A stretch of DNA of 64,000 nucleotides from Pratylenchus scribneri (taxonomy: Eukaryota > Nematoda > Chromadorea > Rhabditida > Pratylenchidae): the NCBI GenBank assembly GCA_030063045.1, contig JAQSEB010000014.1:620001-684000 (forward strand), written 5' to 3'. Below the pieces are notes generated by a model. It was given only the letters and a program-made list of their open reading frames with translations. It was not told the DNA's origin and did not search any database. A program made the translations under genes and the position numbers. Positions 11,501 through 26,134 of this stretch are shown here, piece after piece. Position 1 is the stretch's first letter; each line of letters begins with the position of its first letter.

Positions 11501-14500
11501 GGACGGGGCCATTCTCTAATAAAAATTAATATTATTGTCCCCCATTCATTCATTCATTCATTCATTCATTCTTCAATCCAATATTATTATTATTATCGTT
11601 CTTAAGCAATTTTGTGAATTGTTTGCGCTCTCATTTTATCATTTTATGACCTTAAAGGTGGCTTCTCCTCTTCGTTTCAGTAGCTTTTTTTATGAACTTT
11701 AAGTCGTAAAGGTGGCTTCTTCTCATTTTATTCATAAAAGATGTACTAGTAATTCAATATTTCTTAATCCTTCAAATTTGCTAAAATTTCTCATCGATAA
11801 TAGGTTAACTTTTTCCGAATCCTTCATTTTTGCAAAAATCTTGAATGAAGATTCTCTTCCCCTTTGTCATGGGTCATCTCATCATTATCTAACTAAAAAC
11901 CATTCCATTTCCATCCATTTTCTATTCACAATTCACCGTCAATCCATCATCTTCATGTTCAAAACTCACTAAAATATTACTTGTTGGGAAGGAATTTTGA
12001 GGACATTTGTTTCCGGCTAATTTTTTCCATTGAAACGATTTTTACAAATGAACATATTTAATTCCTTTCTATGTTCACATATAAACTATAAAATTTTCTT
12101 GTTTATTAAAAAATCAATTATTGTCGGCAAAATGGTTTATTAAAATTTGTTAAAACCACCTGTTCATCTTTTGCACTTCCCTTCATCATTTCGACAAGCT
12201 TTTTGGCCAACATTTTGGTCTACTTCTGACTGCTTGGAATTTGCCAAGATTGATTAATATTTTTGCAATTGAAAAGCAAAAGGTCATCCACCCAAAATCC
12301 ATTCATTCATTCATTGGTGGATTGGCTGGCTCAAAGTTCATTGTTAAATAATTTGCGGCCATTTGGATGGTTTTCCCCTCAAACCCATTCCATTCCATTG
12401 GAATGTACTCAATTTGCCCCTGATCATGTGTTGAAGGGCCAATGAGTGCTTTGGGGCAAAGATTCCTATTAAATTCCGAAATCCGAACCAAACCATTAAA
12501 TTTTTAATACTAATTCAATTTTACCCAATTTAATCAACAAATCATTTTTTGTAAAATTCTCTAATTCAATATAATATATTTATTTTATTATTAAATTAGA
12601 AATAAAAGCCTCCTTTCCAATTTTTTAATTTATTTATACGTCATTTTTTCCATTTTACTCAAATTTTTGCTCCATTCACATTCGGCTACCTTCTCCTTTA
12701 AACCTCTTCAAATTTTTTAAATGCGGGCAAATAAACCCAACAACAAAAAGTCTAGAAAAAATGTTAAGTGAATGATTGTTGTGTTGTTCTGAAAAATGGG
12801 AGGAATTGAGGGTGTGAATAATTAATGCCAAAAATGCCATTTTCCGTTGTTTTAGCAAAAGAAAGAGGGCCACAAACATACGAAGAAATGGCCCATTCCA
12901 ACATTGTCTGGTGCTGTTTTTGCCCATAGTTAACCTCTTCCTTCCTTCCTTCCTTTCACCCAATGGCCACATTTTGCCATTGACGTTTTTCACTTAACCT
13001 TCGGGCAATTCCCCCCCTCCCTTTTATCCCATCAAAGCGCATCACCGCCGATTCTTTGACGGCCAAGAACATTTCCGGGCACCCCACATTTTTGTGCCCT
13101 TCTTCAACATTTTGCAAAGAAAGTTCGACACAATTTGTGCCCGATGGCACTTTTCCCATCCCTTCACTCCCTTTTGGCCATTTAAGCCCCCACCCAAAAT
13201 GCCCCCTCCTTTCCCCACATTATATTGCCTTCTTTCTTCTGCTCATTTGCATCAATTTGCCTTCCAAACTGTTTTTGTGTGTTTGGGGAGTGGCCAATTT
13301 TCTCGCCTCTTTCCCCAAATTGTCTAAAATGACTAATGAAGGAAAATGGGCAACATAGGGAAGATTGACGTGAAGGGAAAAATTTGTGTGTGTTTTTCCA
13401 CTCATTTGGAACCATCAACAAACTTTGTAAACGCCCACACAAAAGAAAGTGCACAAATTTAAAAATATTTTAGAAAAAAAAACAATTTTTAATTTTTCCA
13501 AAAAAATTTAAATGCCTTCAATAGACACACTTAACGCGATTAATTTTTAAAAGCCGGCAACAGTCGACGGATTCCCTCTTCCCTTTTGGCAAGTATAAAT
13601 GAGAGATGGGCCCCCAGGGGGAATGGAAAAGCGAAAAATGAGAAGTCATTGGGGAATGGGGGAGGACATGCCCTTGGGCCATAGAATCCATGGGAAATCC
13701 GAGAACACATTCAACGACGTGAACAAATTTTCGATTGCAATTTGTTTGTGATGGGAATATGTGGGAATGGGAAGGAGGGGAAATATTTTATATTTGTGCA
13801 GTTCAACATTGGCAAAAATGGGAAAGGCCCCAAAGAGGGGGTTTTCCAATTCATTTTTCATCTGTTTATTGTCTGCCTCAAAATTTGGCCAAAAGTCATT
13901 TTCCCTCCATTCTTTTAAAACATTACCAAAATCTTAAATTATTTGCCACATTTTATTTTGGCTAGGTGATTCTCCACATTGTGCCATTTTCCCCTTCCAT
14001 TTTCCAACCTTCTTCACCCCCGGAGGGGTTGTTTCGCCTGCCGTCCCTCATTAACTCAATTTGCGGCAAAAATCTGTCCTCCTCCCCACCAAGTCCAATG
14101 CAATGTGGCGAAATCCTCACCCACCGCTAAAATGCCTTCATATGGAATGGAGGAATGTCCCGTGCCACACTGACAAATTGCCGGTCGAATTCTGCTGTTC
14201 CATCCTTTTTCCACCCCAAAGTTGTTCCAATTCCAACTCGAACTTTTTTCCACCCATTTTCAAATTCTTCTCATTTTCATTTAGTGTAAAATGCGACTGA
14301 CTGACTGGAAAAAAACAAATTTTACTCCCAGACAACCCAAAATTGAGGAAAATTTGCGTGAATGATTCAGTCGGATTTTCCACAAACAATTTAAGTACAA
14401 TTTTAAAACAAATATTTTAAATATCTGCGCACTAATTTATTCTAATATTTCCCCTTCCTTTTTTTGATCAGATTTCTAAATTCAGCCTTTCTCAAACCAC

Positions 14501-17281
14501 TTTCTACTTATTTTATTCAATATAACTGAACTCTCTAATTAAATTCTCTTTTATCGGAGGTCGTCGACAGCAAAAAACCAATTTTGCTGCCTTATTTTGG
14601 CGCCTTCCGCTGTCATTCTCTCCACAGTCCACACCCTTTCTTTTATTGGGAAAAAATAAAACCTTTATTGGCAATTTTAGACATTTTGCAGCCGTTGTAA
14701 AAAATTTTCAAACCTCTAATTCCAGCTTCTTTGATTAAACTTTTGGTATTTATCGGTTATCTATCTGTAGATTCGGAAAAATTTTTCGAGATTTTATTAT
14801 TCATATTTGATTGTAAAACAATGAAAAAAACACTATTTTAGTGTTTGAATTTTATGACCAATTTCTGCGGTAATATAGAGTAATTTTAGGGGAAAAATCT
14901 GATAACCGATAAACTCCGACTTTCTCCCAATCCTCAAAATGCCAAAAAATGTTTGACTTTTTTTATTATTTTTGATTTATAGTAGTACATCGAGACCTGA
15001 ATTTCTTAATGCCAAAATTTAAAAAAAATACATTTAATCTTCCACTTAAACTTTTTTCCCATTAAATTCAAAAAGCTCTGAAATTTATTTCCTTTCTTTT
15101 TTTGCTTTAATATTTTCATTAATTTGCATTGCTCAAGGGCAAATAAATACTATAGAAAGGGGTTTTTCCCCGGATATAATTGGTGCTAGTAAGGATTTAA
15201 TGGGGTGGGAAAGGCAACGAAAGAAATGGCCTAAAAATGTGGGGGCCGCAAAGGATTCCTAAATGGCAAATGGAGATGACCCAAGGGAAAAAGTGGGGGT
15301 GGATGGAAAGGGGAACACTTTTTGGCCATTGAATGGAACCAACCAACCAGCCAAAATGGGCAAAATGGTCTTCAAGGCTGAATGCAAAACTGCATTCCTT
15401 CCCTCCCTCATTCACTGTTTGATGAATGACTAAAAGCATTATTTGCATTTTTGGCTTCTTCTTCCATTCCATTGGCCATTTTGCAGTCAAGGATGAAGGA
15501 AGGGCCCTTCTTTTTGTGTTTTTTTTTCTTCCTCTTTCATGTGCCGACTCCAAATGGGCATTAGTGGATTTTGGCAAAGAAGCCAATTCCACATAAAATA
15601 GATCAATCCAAATAATTCAATAAAAACTATTTAATATTCTTTTAACCAATTTCCTTTCATCATAAATCCACATTATTCTCCCCAAATTGTTCCTCCATCC
15701 AATATTCGATTCCAATCTTTCATCATTTTCTTCCCCAATCTTCTTCCAATCTTTGGGCCAACAAAAAACATCCATCATTTCCGCATTCCTCCAATCTTTC
15801 AGCATTATTTTTTGCGATGGCCAAAAGTCTTTTTTCACTGAAGCTGCCCGATGGAAACGTTTCAGATTGACTGAGGGAATTGCCGTTTTTCCCACTTCGT
15901 CCCCTCCCCCTCCATTTCCTCCTTTCGGCCAATATGGAGGAAGAGTCAATAAAATGCGCCGTCGTTCCACTGGGAATATTCCCCCCTTAACCTTCTTTTT
16001 TTCTGGCCGAAGAAGATTTGGCCAATAGCGCCTGCCTTCAACGGCAGGTCCGAAGAAGAAGCTGACAAGGCCTCAGGCAATTTCTGCATTGGACAATCTC
16101 CCTTCCCCCATTTCCCGCGGTCTCCCGCCACCGTTGCCCCCAATCGTTTCTGTCTATTTGTGTGTGGGGGTCGAAGGGAGGATTTATTGGATGGCAGCGG
16201 AATTGGCCAATGGCTTAAAACCGCGATAAAAAATGTGTGGGGAATGGAAGAAGGGATTTTGACGGGAACTTTTTTTGGTCAATTTTGTGCCATCACCAAA
16301 TGGAATAATACAACCAAAATGGCCATTTTTTCAAATCAATTTTTATAGCCAATTTTGTCTTTATTATCAATCCTCCCAGCAGACTAATATCCCTCATTCA
16401 ATCAAATTTGCTTGCATTTTGCAGAATTTACTGCAATCAATCTCCCCTTCTTTCGGCTAATTCAATTTTCCTTCATCAATTTGTGTTGGCCATTGACCAT
16501 AACTCATTTTCCTCCCTTTTTAATTGGTCCTTGCCAATTCTTTTCCCCGGCAAATTTGCTGCTCTTTCTTTTTCCACTTTTTGGCTTCAAAATCTTGGCC
16601 AACAAATGTTCTTCTCCACCGTTTCCATCTATTTCTGTCCTTTGCGGTCGAAACTTTGACTGAACCATGATTTTATGACGTGAAAAGGGGAAAATGTCCC
16701 CATCAATCGAAAAAAACCATTGAAGAAGACCGAAAATAAGCAATTGGTTTTTTCCTATTTCAATCGTATTTTGGCCAACCAAAATCCATCGAGAATATTT
16801 TTCATCCATCCATTTATCAGCTGCAATATTTTTAAGGTCCAAAATGTGTTTAAATTTAGTAACATTTTGTCGCCCTCCATTGGATTTGACAGCTACCCAA
16901 AAAAGGTATTTGGGGCAACCCAAAAATGGACGGATGAGCCCCGTGGGGAAGAAAACACGTGAAATGGTAGAATTGGGGGTCACAGGAAATCCATGGCAAA
17001 TATATCTATTTTCGGTACAAAAACCAATAAATTAATATTTTCCATATTTATCATCTTTTTAATATTTCTTTCTATTTTTTTTATTCTATTTTTGCGCGTT
17101 TATTTTTACACAAAAATTTAATTTTTAAATAATTTAGCCAAAAATTCAACAAATATTTTGCACAAAACGAAGATGACAAGGAATAAAAAATGAAATTTTG
17201 AATGAAATCCTAAAATTGAATGTAAAAAAATACAAAAAGTGTTCCTTGTCAAAAACAACACCAAAAAACGGCAAATAATAA
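8514..17281. other. Long intron or alternative-promoter region between SLC4 modules A and B
   Basis: 8.8 kb without convincing exons. It contains A/T-rich stretches, several CATT microsatellites (clearest near 11547-11575 and 12299-12315), an inverted-repeat element at 14747, and scattered GC-richer patches (13000-16600) whose open frames on both strands look like chance. The sequence just upstream of 17282 should hold the module B promoter. No nested gene or RNA gene was recognised. Confidence 0.5.
14747..14916. mobile_element. Short inverted-repeat element
   Basis: The ends share TTTATCGGTTATC in inverted orientation, left near 14749 and right complement near 14900-14913, and the flanking bases also pair loosely. 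About 170 bp, AT-rich, no ORF. Probably a MITE; only one copy was seen in the window. Confidence 0.45.
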
Positions 17282-20200
17282 ATGCGCATGGACGATTTGC
17301 AACAACAACAACAACAGGACAGTGATGGACAAAAATCACAAAAATCATTGGGAAAAATATCAAATCAATCTTCGGAGCCAAATAACAATGAAAAACCACA
17401 AAGGGAAAGGGCCAAAACGACGGCCAAAACAATGTCATCAATTCCATTGGGCGGAAAACGGGAAAATGTTGTTCGCTTTCGAAAGGCATCATCCACGGGG
17501 CCGGAATCCTCTCGAGGAGGGGATTCGGACAGAGGAGAAGATGTTGAGGAGGATAATTATGATGCCACAAAACGGGATTTGAGTCGGCCATTACGAATTA
17601 AAATTCCCGAACATCAACAAAAAAGGGCTGGCGCCGATGCCAATGATAAGAAGGGAGAAAAGTGAGTAAATGGAATGGAAAAAAATTAAATGAAATTACC
17701 GTAAATTCTCTTAGAAGCCAATTGGCTTATAATTTTAAAGGCTCTCTAGGAAGATGGGCTACTAATAGAGGCTGGGCTTTAATAGAGGATTTATACTATA
17801 TTTGAAAAAATTACAATTAAATTTTAGATTAATTCTTTTTTCATTTCAGTAATGTTTCTGCCTGTTCTTCGCCCATTCAAAGATATCAAAATGCCCAAGG
17901 GGAGGACTGTCGGCAGCCACTTTTACTTCAAAAGCCTACCCCAAATTCCTCGAATTCATCTCACAATCAAGGCAATTTTACTGCCCCAAACTCTGTGATT
18001 GTCTCCCATAAAAGGCAACATTGTGGCCCATCGGCCTCGGCCGAATGCCAATGCAATTGTTGCGATGGCACAAATCCAAATGGTAAAATACATTAATTTA
18101 AATCAATTTTATTTCGATTTTTTTGCAGAAAATCCCACCACCCAATTGCCTTTGACCACCGTCGCCGATCGATTTGTCCTCCAGCATTACAGTAAAGGGG
18201 GATTGGGTGGCGGCGGTGGTTCAACCTCTTCCGGGGGCTGCATCGGAGCCAGTGGAATTCCTCGCAAAAAACCGCCTCAACATCGGCGGCTTCGAAAATA
18301 TGCATCCGAAACCAGTTTTTGTTCCTCACCTGGAAGCAGCATTGGAAGTGCCGGAAGTGGGACTGGTCTTTTATTACCCGGGCCACCTGCCAGAATTAGG
18401 ACAATGACATTGATGGGTGGAGGAGGAGGGAATAATGGAGGAATTGGTGGGAAGGAAATTAGCCATTCCCGTGAACAATTATTGTTGGATGATGACACTC
18501 CATCCCCTCCAATGATCATTTCCAATTGTGGTGGCGGCCAACATCCGCTCATGCAAAGTGAGTCATTAAAAGAGAAAAGCCCAATTTGGAAGCGTTTAAA
18601 ATAACTCCTCAAAGACTAAACACAATTTTAATGCTTTTATTATCAGATTAAAGAGAGAGTTGACTATCAAATAATATTAATTTTATTTAAATTGATACAG
18701 AATTGATGAAGTTCTGCTTAAATAAAATGATCTTTGCAATGAATTAGCGTAATTGTTATTGGATTTTTGGATACAACTTCATCAATCATCAATTATGAAC
18801 AAATTTAACTAATTAATATTATTCGATAGCCCACAGTCTGCTCTTTAATTCGATATAAAAATCATCAAAATTGGTTCACTGCTTAATTAAACGGCACCAA
18901 GTTGGGTCTTATCCTCACCAAAAAATATTTAAATGGAAATTTAACATTTCCTTCTTCTTTTACAGTAAGCGGTGATCGTGAAGTTCGGACCAGTGGCCGA
19001 GTATTCCACGTTCGCGCAGCCAGCGGTAACCAACTCCAACAACAATCTCCTTTGATTGCTGCCCCCAATCGCCAACAGCACATTCCAAGTGGAGGCGGTA
19101 CAGTAATAAATCGATTGCAAAATCAACAAAGGCGGCAGCAACCAACAGTGATTGGTACAGTAGGAAATGGGGGCGGACGCCAGGATTCGGGTGATGATGC
19201 CAGTGGGAGTATGGGAAGTGGAAGCACTGTTGGCAGTGGCCAACAAACACCGATGAATCAGCGGAGAATTCAACAACAAATAGGCCAAAGGGAACAACAA
19301 TTTGTGGCTGCCCAAACCCAACATCAACGTTTCAAAATGAGACGGCCCCGGTCGACTGGCCAAATCATCATTCAACAGCAACAACAACAAAATCAACAAC
19401 AAAACCAACAGCAGCAAGCTAGGAAAAAGCATTCCGAGGCACAAACTGCCCAGGTAAAAATATAACCGTTCTATGGGATGATTCCTAAATAGATAAAGGG
19501 CGGTACAAATTTGGGCCCTAAAAATAGTGCAAATCTAATTTAAACTTTGACATAAAATAATATAATTTCAAATACAAAAATAAAAGATATTAAATGTCAA
19601 AAAAAATTTTTTAAAAACTAAAACACTAATTGTTTGGAAAAAAATTTCGATAAAAAAAAAGAAAATGTTTGGAGAAACAAAAATATAAAATAGAAATACA
19701 TATGATTTGCTTTTCAGTTTAATCCAATTTTATATTTAATTCTAATTCTAATTAGAGCACATTTGCAACATTTTAGGAATGATACATTTTCACTATTTAG
19801 GAATTGTCCTAGCATAAATATAATATTTCAATGCATTTTATTCAATTATTTATATTTCAATAGGAACGCTATTCAACGGTGATGATGGGCAGTTGCCAGG
19901 GTTCACATTCGGGCACTTCCAATTCCACAACCGGATTCCAATCAATCGGTGGTCGAAGTCGAACAATGAGCAGTTCGGCTTATGGGCCTCAGCCGGCCCC
20001 ACCCAACCATCAAAACCATTCATCAATGGTCCAATCGGCGTCGGGTGGACAAATAATTTCATCGCATGGAAATTGCACAAATTGTGCCGCCAATTCCAAT
20101 GTCGCCTATGATCCTTCCTACACATCCGCCACCGTCTATTCCGCCGATTCCATTGGGAATATTCACACTGCATCCGGAATGAATGCCGCCGAATTGGGAA

Positions 20201-20302
20201 TGATTGTTCCGGCAATGGCCGATGCAATCATCCCAGTCGACCGACGGCCTTCAAATTATTACCTCTTCGAGGATGATAGTACCCATGAATTCGACGACGA
20301 AG
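17282..20302 (+). CDS. SLC4 transporter gene: 5' module B (long alternative N-terminus)
   Basis: Exons 17282-17661, 17850-18082, 18129-18557, 18966-19453, 19864-20302 (1969 nt, about 656 residues). An in-frame TAA sits just before the ATG, so translation starts here (or at the second Met, 17288). The product is almost all low complexity: Gln runs near both ends, a Gly-rich stretch, basic Ser-rich segments, and a terminal acidic motif (YYLFEDDSTHEFDDE). No transmembrane segment or known domain. The last exon ends in phase 1 with G and no stop. Joining to 28069 restores frame and gives 4320 nt, 1439 residues. I infer a long, regulatory cytoplasmic N-terminus for the transporter. Splicing instead to 27151 (also phase 1) is possible. 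A stand-alone gene is less likely because no 3' end was found in the following 5.8 kb. Confidence 0.65.
17698..17815. repeat. Diverged MITE family 1 copy in module B intron
   Basis: TACCGTAAATTCTCTTAGAA followed by GGCTTATAA, GGCTCTCTAGG, GGGCTACTAATAGAG and GGGCTTTAATAGAGG matches the interior order of the copy at 1993-2148. The right end has decayed. Confidence 0.55.
18605..18900. mobile_element. MITE family 2, diverged copy in module B intron
   Basis: The left part (GACTAAAC, then AGATTAAAGAGAGAGTTGAC) and right part (CTGCTCTTTAATTCGATA, AAAATCATCAAAATTGGTT) match the left and right arms of the copies at 32458-32785 and 60492-60820. The arms are inverted relative to each other. It makes up nearly all of the 408-nt intron 18558-18965. 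Confidence 0.6.
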
Positions 20303-23300
20303 GTTTTTTGAAATTTTTATTTTTAAAAGCGCGAAAAAATAAGTTATTTTCTCTTTATTTTTATCTATTTATTTTTTTTCTTAAAATTAAATTTTATTCA
20401 TTTATGGGAGATTAATTTAATTTTAATCATTTAATTTTTAATTCAAATTTTTATAATTATAATTTACTAAAAAAACATTGCCAATTTTAGCCATGACATT
20501 TGCATTTTCATTTTTCTGCATAATCTGGCATTTCCTTGCAAATTCCATAAAATATTTCATTCTTTTTCAAACCTAATTAAATTCTCCAAATTAAATGGGA
20601 ATTCAGTTAAAATACTTTAAAAAAGCATATTTTTTCCTCTCATTATATTATTGGTGCGTAAATTAATTCCCAAATGTCCAATTAATTTGGACCTTTGATA
20701 GCCTTTTTTATTGTCAATAGTGGTTTTACATTTATAGAAATTATTATTTTTTTATTATTCTGTCATTTAATTGAGCAAAATCTGCGTTTTTTCATCTGGA
20801 ATTGATGAAAATGTATGGAAATATTTTTTAATTAGCTTTCAGCTCTTTCGATAATTAATCATTTTTAATCTCCAACTCCAATCCAACTTACCTTAAAAAT
20901 ATTTTCTCAAATTAATAGCAATAATTTCTCCAATTTTCATTCTAAAATGACCATTTTAGACTTCATTCAATTTTCCCTTATAACCATTATTCTCGTACTT
21001 TTATTGCATATTTCGTAGAATTCTGTCATTGTTCTCCTCAAAATTCACACAATTCGCATCATTCCCAAAATCCATTCAGAATGCTTTTATGAACTTTTCC
21101 CGGGGTCCCATCCATAATTTTTTTCCCTTATTCAATTCACTTTAATAAATAAATAGCCATTTACCCAATTTTATTCCTTTATAATATTCAATGCATTCCT
21201 TTCATCCAAATAAAAACCCCTTCGGGGCCATAAGAATGTGAAGATTTCTCTCTAGGGCTCCGTTGCTTCATTTTACCGACAACTTCCGTTTTGGCTTCTT
21301 CTCCTTTTATGCCCATATCCACCCCCACAGGCGCGTTCCTTCGGGCGGCACATCCTTTTCTCCAAAGGCAACCTAATTTGCGTCCATTCTCAATGTTAGC
21401 GAGGGGACATTTTGGCCAAACAAAATTATATTTCACTGAAATTACCTCCTCTTTTTCCCTAGTAAATAGCTGGTTTGCCTTCCCACCTTTAAGTAAACCT
21501 TTTTTTTTGTAAAATTGAATGAAGAAAATCTTTTTCCAAACTTGGGTTTCTTTCTATTCATTTGAACAATTTCTGCAACAAAACACTTTTCTCCACCATC
21601 ATTTAACTCACAAAGAAAAAGTCAAGACAAAAATGTGCCTATATTTGTTTATTTTCCTCCACTCAACCAAAAATCCCATTAAAAACCAACTGTCCTCCAA
21701 ATTCACATTAGTCCAAATTCAAAACCAAACATCATCCAACTCTTTCCATTCATACTCATCATTTCATTTTGTGTCTAAATTTCCATCCCAATTACGATTA
21801 ATTTCCATCTATCATTTAATTTTTTGGCCAAATAATATGTCAATTTTTTGCAATAAATAATTCATTCTTATGGTGTTTTTTTCCACCACCAACCATAATA
21901 TGACCTTCTCCCTTCTCCCATAATTTCCTCATTCACTCACATCTTTGTTCCAAGCGGAAATGGTAAACGTGCACAAAAATATTATTTTATCAAAAACATT
22001 TTGCAAAAGCTATGCGCGATTTGTTGAGGAGAATGTTCAAAGACTAAAATTATTTTTTTCCCATCCCATCCTTCTTTTATCAAAAATTCTCGAATGAATT
22101 TTCAAATTCATTTCCCGCGCCCCCCCCCCCCTCTTTAATCCCGTGTTTTTATCCGTTGTTCATCTTCCATTCCCATGGCCATGGTCCCATCACCTCTTTT
22201 CCCCCGACGAACATTTTTCATTCATCGGCGGCCAATTGGAGAGGCCGAATATTGGCATCTTCACGGAGGGATGAATCCACCGCCACCCAACACAGAGGCC
22301 AATTTAACACTTCCATTCCAATTCTCCTTTTATACATTGGAAGATGCCGCCCAAAACTTGTTAAAAGTGGTTTCCTCCATCTCCCTTTTCCATTCTGTCA
22401 AATATTCACTAACAAACAACTCATCTCCCTCCGCCGATGGCAAAAAAGTGCTGTCAAGAACACACGCCCCCTATTTCCAATTTTCTTATCCGAATATTTT
22501 TTTTTGTAAGAAGCAGTCAATTTTGCAGTAATAAAATGCCGCAAAAATTCCGATACTATAAAATAAATTTTACAAAGCATTTTATTGCATTAATCATATT
22601 TTCGTAAATAATTTTTCCGTTAAAGCAGATATGTGTCAATCAAAATTCAAATAATAATAATCCTCTCTCATTCATTTGTATTATTTAATGTTCTTGGCAA
22701 TATTTTTTATTGCATTTTTGACTAATCTTCCAATTTCCCACACCAAAACTCATTCATTGTTCTTTTCCTTCTAAATAAACTAATAAAATAGAAAAATTTT
22801 TGAATGAAATTGGATGGAAAATTTCTATCAAAATTAATAATATATTATTTAAATATATTTAAATTTATTTCCTCACAATTTTAATTTCGTCCAAAAATAG
22901 TCCATCCATTTTTTCCCAATTCTTCCTTTTTAAATCCTCAAATATTTTTTTTTTGCAAAAATTCATATTTTTTGGCTTCTTCTCTTCATTGAAAACTGAA
23001 AGGAATATTTTGTTCTGTGGTCTTCTTTTCCATCCAACTTTTGGTCAATTTTTCTTTTTTCAAGCTTCGCTGCATAAATCGGGGCCCACGCAAAAATATT
23101 CCTCCATTTTGCCAAAATATTCCCAATCCAACCAAATTTATGCTTCATCTTTCATTCTGTCCATTTCCTCGAGGGCAATGCAAATTTCCCATATTTAAAT
23201 ATTTAAGAGAGCAAAAATAGGCCAATAATATTCTCTTCTTTTCAATCTTAAAAAATCACTCTTTCTTTTAATCAATTGTAGATTTTTTTGCCATGGATTA

Positions 23301-26134
23301 TCCAATTTTAGAAGGAAGCCAATCTAAAAATTGAATGAAATTGGTCCATTTTTGGCCAAACCATATTATCCCCTCTTCATTTCCTCCTCATATTCTCGCC
23401 CGAATGCCCAATTTTTGTGTTCATCCAAAATGCCCAAAAAAGGCAACAATTCACCCTTCTCTCTTTATTCTGTTCACCCATCCTGGCCACTTTCCCAGAT
23501 TCGGGAAAGAAAAACTCGGCCAAGAAGGAACGGCAAAAGCAGCCAATGCCAATGCCAATTCCAACAGAACAGGGAGAGATGGCCACAAAGGCAAAAAAGC
23601 CATTAGTTTTGTTGGGGAAGTAGACGACAATTCCACGTCCCTCTTCATCTTTTCATTCAATACCCAAAAGGAAAGAAGGCAACCGGCTGACCCCTCCAAC
23701 AATCCAATCCAAAGTCTCGAAGAAATGTCTTTTCCACGTCCTTTTTCCCTCATTCCCTTCCTTCTCCCTTTTCCATCCTCCCCCGCTTAAGCAATTCCGC
23801 TTTCCCCCCATCCTCCAATCCCCGAAGGAGAAGCGGCTGCCTTTGAGCGGTTGGTCCAAAGAAAGGCGGAAGGCACATTGGCTGGCTATGCCCAATTTTC
23901 GGTCCGTTTGGCACAGCAATGGCAAATTAGTGCCTTTTCCGGGGCCTTTGGCCAAAAGCAGTTTTTATTTCTGTGTAAAAGCCTTCGACCCCTCAATGAA
24001 TGTGAGGGTGGATGGAAATTGGCAGGAACACCCGATGAAAGGAATGGGAGGAAATGAATGTCTTCTTTGCTCTCTGTTTCAAACCAAAACCAAAACCACA
24101 ACCAAACAAAAAGAAGAATGTGGGACTTGACCCCAATCCATTGCCTTCTTTATGTGTTAACTGCGGGGAATGCCTTCGTTTTTGCCTAATTCCGCCAAAA
24201 GAGTGAGCCAAAAAAACGTCATTGGCACTCTTTTCTGCCATTTCCCCCAGAAATCCTCCATTTTCCTTTTGGCATAATCTTCCAATTTTTTGGTTTATTC
24301 TCTTTTTAACAACATTTTTGAAAATGAAGCCAATAATTCAAAAAACAATTTTTATTTTTAGAATTTAAAAAAATTATTCCCTCATCCTCTAATCCATCCA
24401 AAAAATTGATTTCAACTTCATTAGGCCAAAAAAGAACTTTTTCCGTTTCTCATCAATTTGCACTTCCGCTCCCATAAATGTTGGCTAATGCCTCCAAAAT
24501 CCCTCCTCTTCCAAAGTCCAACAATTCTCGCAGCAGTTTTCGGTCCCCAGAGTCCGTCACTATCCCCCCAAATAGAGGGGGGCGCAGGATGTTGGGGTTG
24601 GCAATGATGAACTGGGGCCAAAAGGGGGGGGGGGGCATTAACGTCAATGCCGGCCGCCACCCAAATGGACAAAATGGAAAGGAAGGCAAAATTGAATGAA
24701 TGAACACAAAACATTTTTGGAAGAGGCCAATGGTGGCGCTTCATTTTCCCCTCTCACTCACTCAATGGACCGCTCAATTGGCCCAAACATATTTTTGAGT
24801 CCATTGACTCTTTTTCCGGTTTAGACGGCTCATTTTGTTGGGATGCCTTCATTTTGTCTACAAAAAGTTATGCTTCTCATTCCCAGTCCTGGAATTGGCA
24901 TTTTCGGCACTGAAAAAAGTCCATCGCATATTTTTTTGTCCCTCATCATCGCTTCGGCATTCCCTTGCTTCATTTCCACGTTTTACGGGCGGTCGCCTCT
25001 GCCACAATGTTGGCCACTTTTCTGCGCCTTCCCATCCCTCCTTTTCCCCTTTCCCATTTTCCGCTCTTTAAAATTGCCTAATTTGATTTGCCGCCACAAA
25101 CGACCGTTGGGGATTCCTCCTATTCGCCTTCTTCGTTTATTCCCGCTTGAACGCCGTCCCTCCACAATTTTTTGTGAGGCCGGAACGAAGAATGAATTTT
25201 TCAAAGCCGCTTAAGCCTATTCTCCCCATTTATTCCTTTTACTTCGACTTCCCTATTCTCATATTTTCTTTTCGAGAATATTTTCCTAATTTTCCGCCTT
25301 TTCCACCCATCATCCATTCTCCAAAAAGCCGCTTTTTTGCTAGCTAAAAATTTTGTCCCTAAATTGGATGAAATGGCAAAAAGGACTTCTTCCTTCATAT
25401 TCAATCATGGATTTCAATTTTCCATTTTCATTGAATAAGTCACATTCATTTTCAAATTCGTTTCCTTCATCTCATCAGTCAGAATAGTTTCATTTAGCCA
25501 AAAATGGTTTTTTGCTATTCCGTACTTATAGGTTGTTCTTGGCATCTTTTCAATAAACTGTGAGCAACCAAACAATTGCACTGTAAAATATTGCCTTTTA
25601 GGGAATAGAATGGAGCCATTTTTCACAATAAAAGCCACAATAAAGGGGGATGACGCACTTTTGGAAAAAGTGCAAATTTTCTCATTGCTATCATTTAAAT
25701 TCTTTTGCCAAATTTAATTCAAACCAAAAATTATATGGTAAATGTTCTTAAACAAAAAATATTCTCACAGACAATTCTGTTACTTATATTACTATAATAA
25801 TAATTAATTATTCACCCACCCAAAAATGAAAATAATCCTTTCCATATTTCCGTTAATCCCTTTTCCCACCTCCATTCAATGTGTAAATCATAGCAATTAT
25901 CTTTGCTTCAACAATGCAAAGGCAAAGGAAATATCAAATTAACACTGTTTTAATATTTGATGTGAGGGAATTATTACAAATTTCGTACAAACTTCAGTTA
26001 ACATTTTTTCATATTTATATTTAATTTTCAGCTTTAATTTTAATATATTTTCTGATCTCATTTTCACATTCCTTCCGTACCAAAATATTTTCTCCACCAA
26101 ATGATCAAATTTTTGAATTTGCTGATTAAATTGA
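20303..26134. other. Long intron or promoter region between SLC4 modules B and C
   Basis: 5.8 kb. AT-rich with GC-richer pyrimidine patches. Poly-C (near 22119-22130) and poly-G (near 24626-24638) homopolymers are the only simple features. Overlapping frames on both strands around 23300-25200 have no domain, no codon periodicity I trust and no splice logic. Module C probably has its promoter at the right end. Confidence 0.5.

Noticed and set aside
11547..11575. CATT tandem run as a possible CRISPR or satellite
   Set aside because: A simple tetranucleotide microsatellite; no spacers.
16504..16983. 159-codon minus frame
   Set aside because: No recognisable family, several competing frames on the other strand, and it lies inside the long SLC4 intron.
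17118..17591. 157-codon minus frame
   Set aside because: Antisense shadow of the first exon of SLC4 module B.
23335..23790. 151-codon + frame
   Set aside because: No homology, low-complexity Pro/Ser/Phe content and equal-size frames on the minus strand.
24421..24744. 107-codon minus frame with a signal-peptide-like start
   Set aside because: The hydrophobic start is followed by low-complexity sequence over a poly-G tract; an overlapping frame is equally long.
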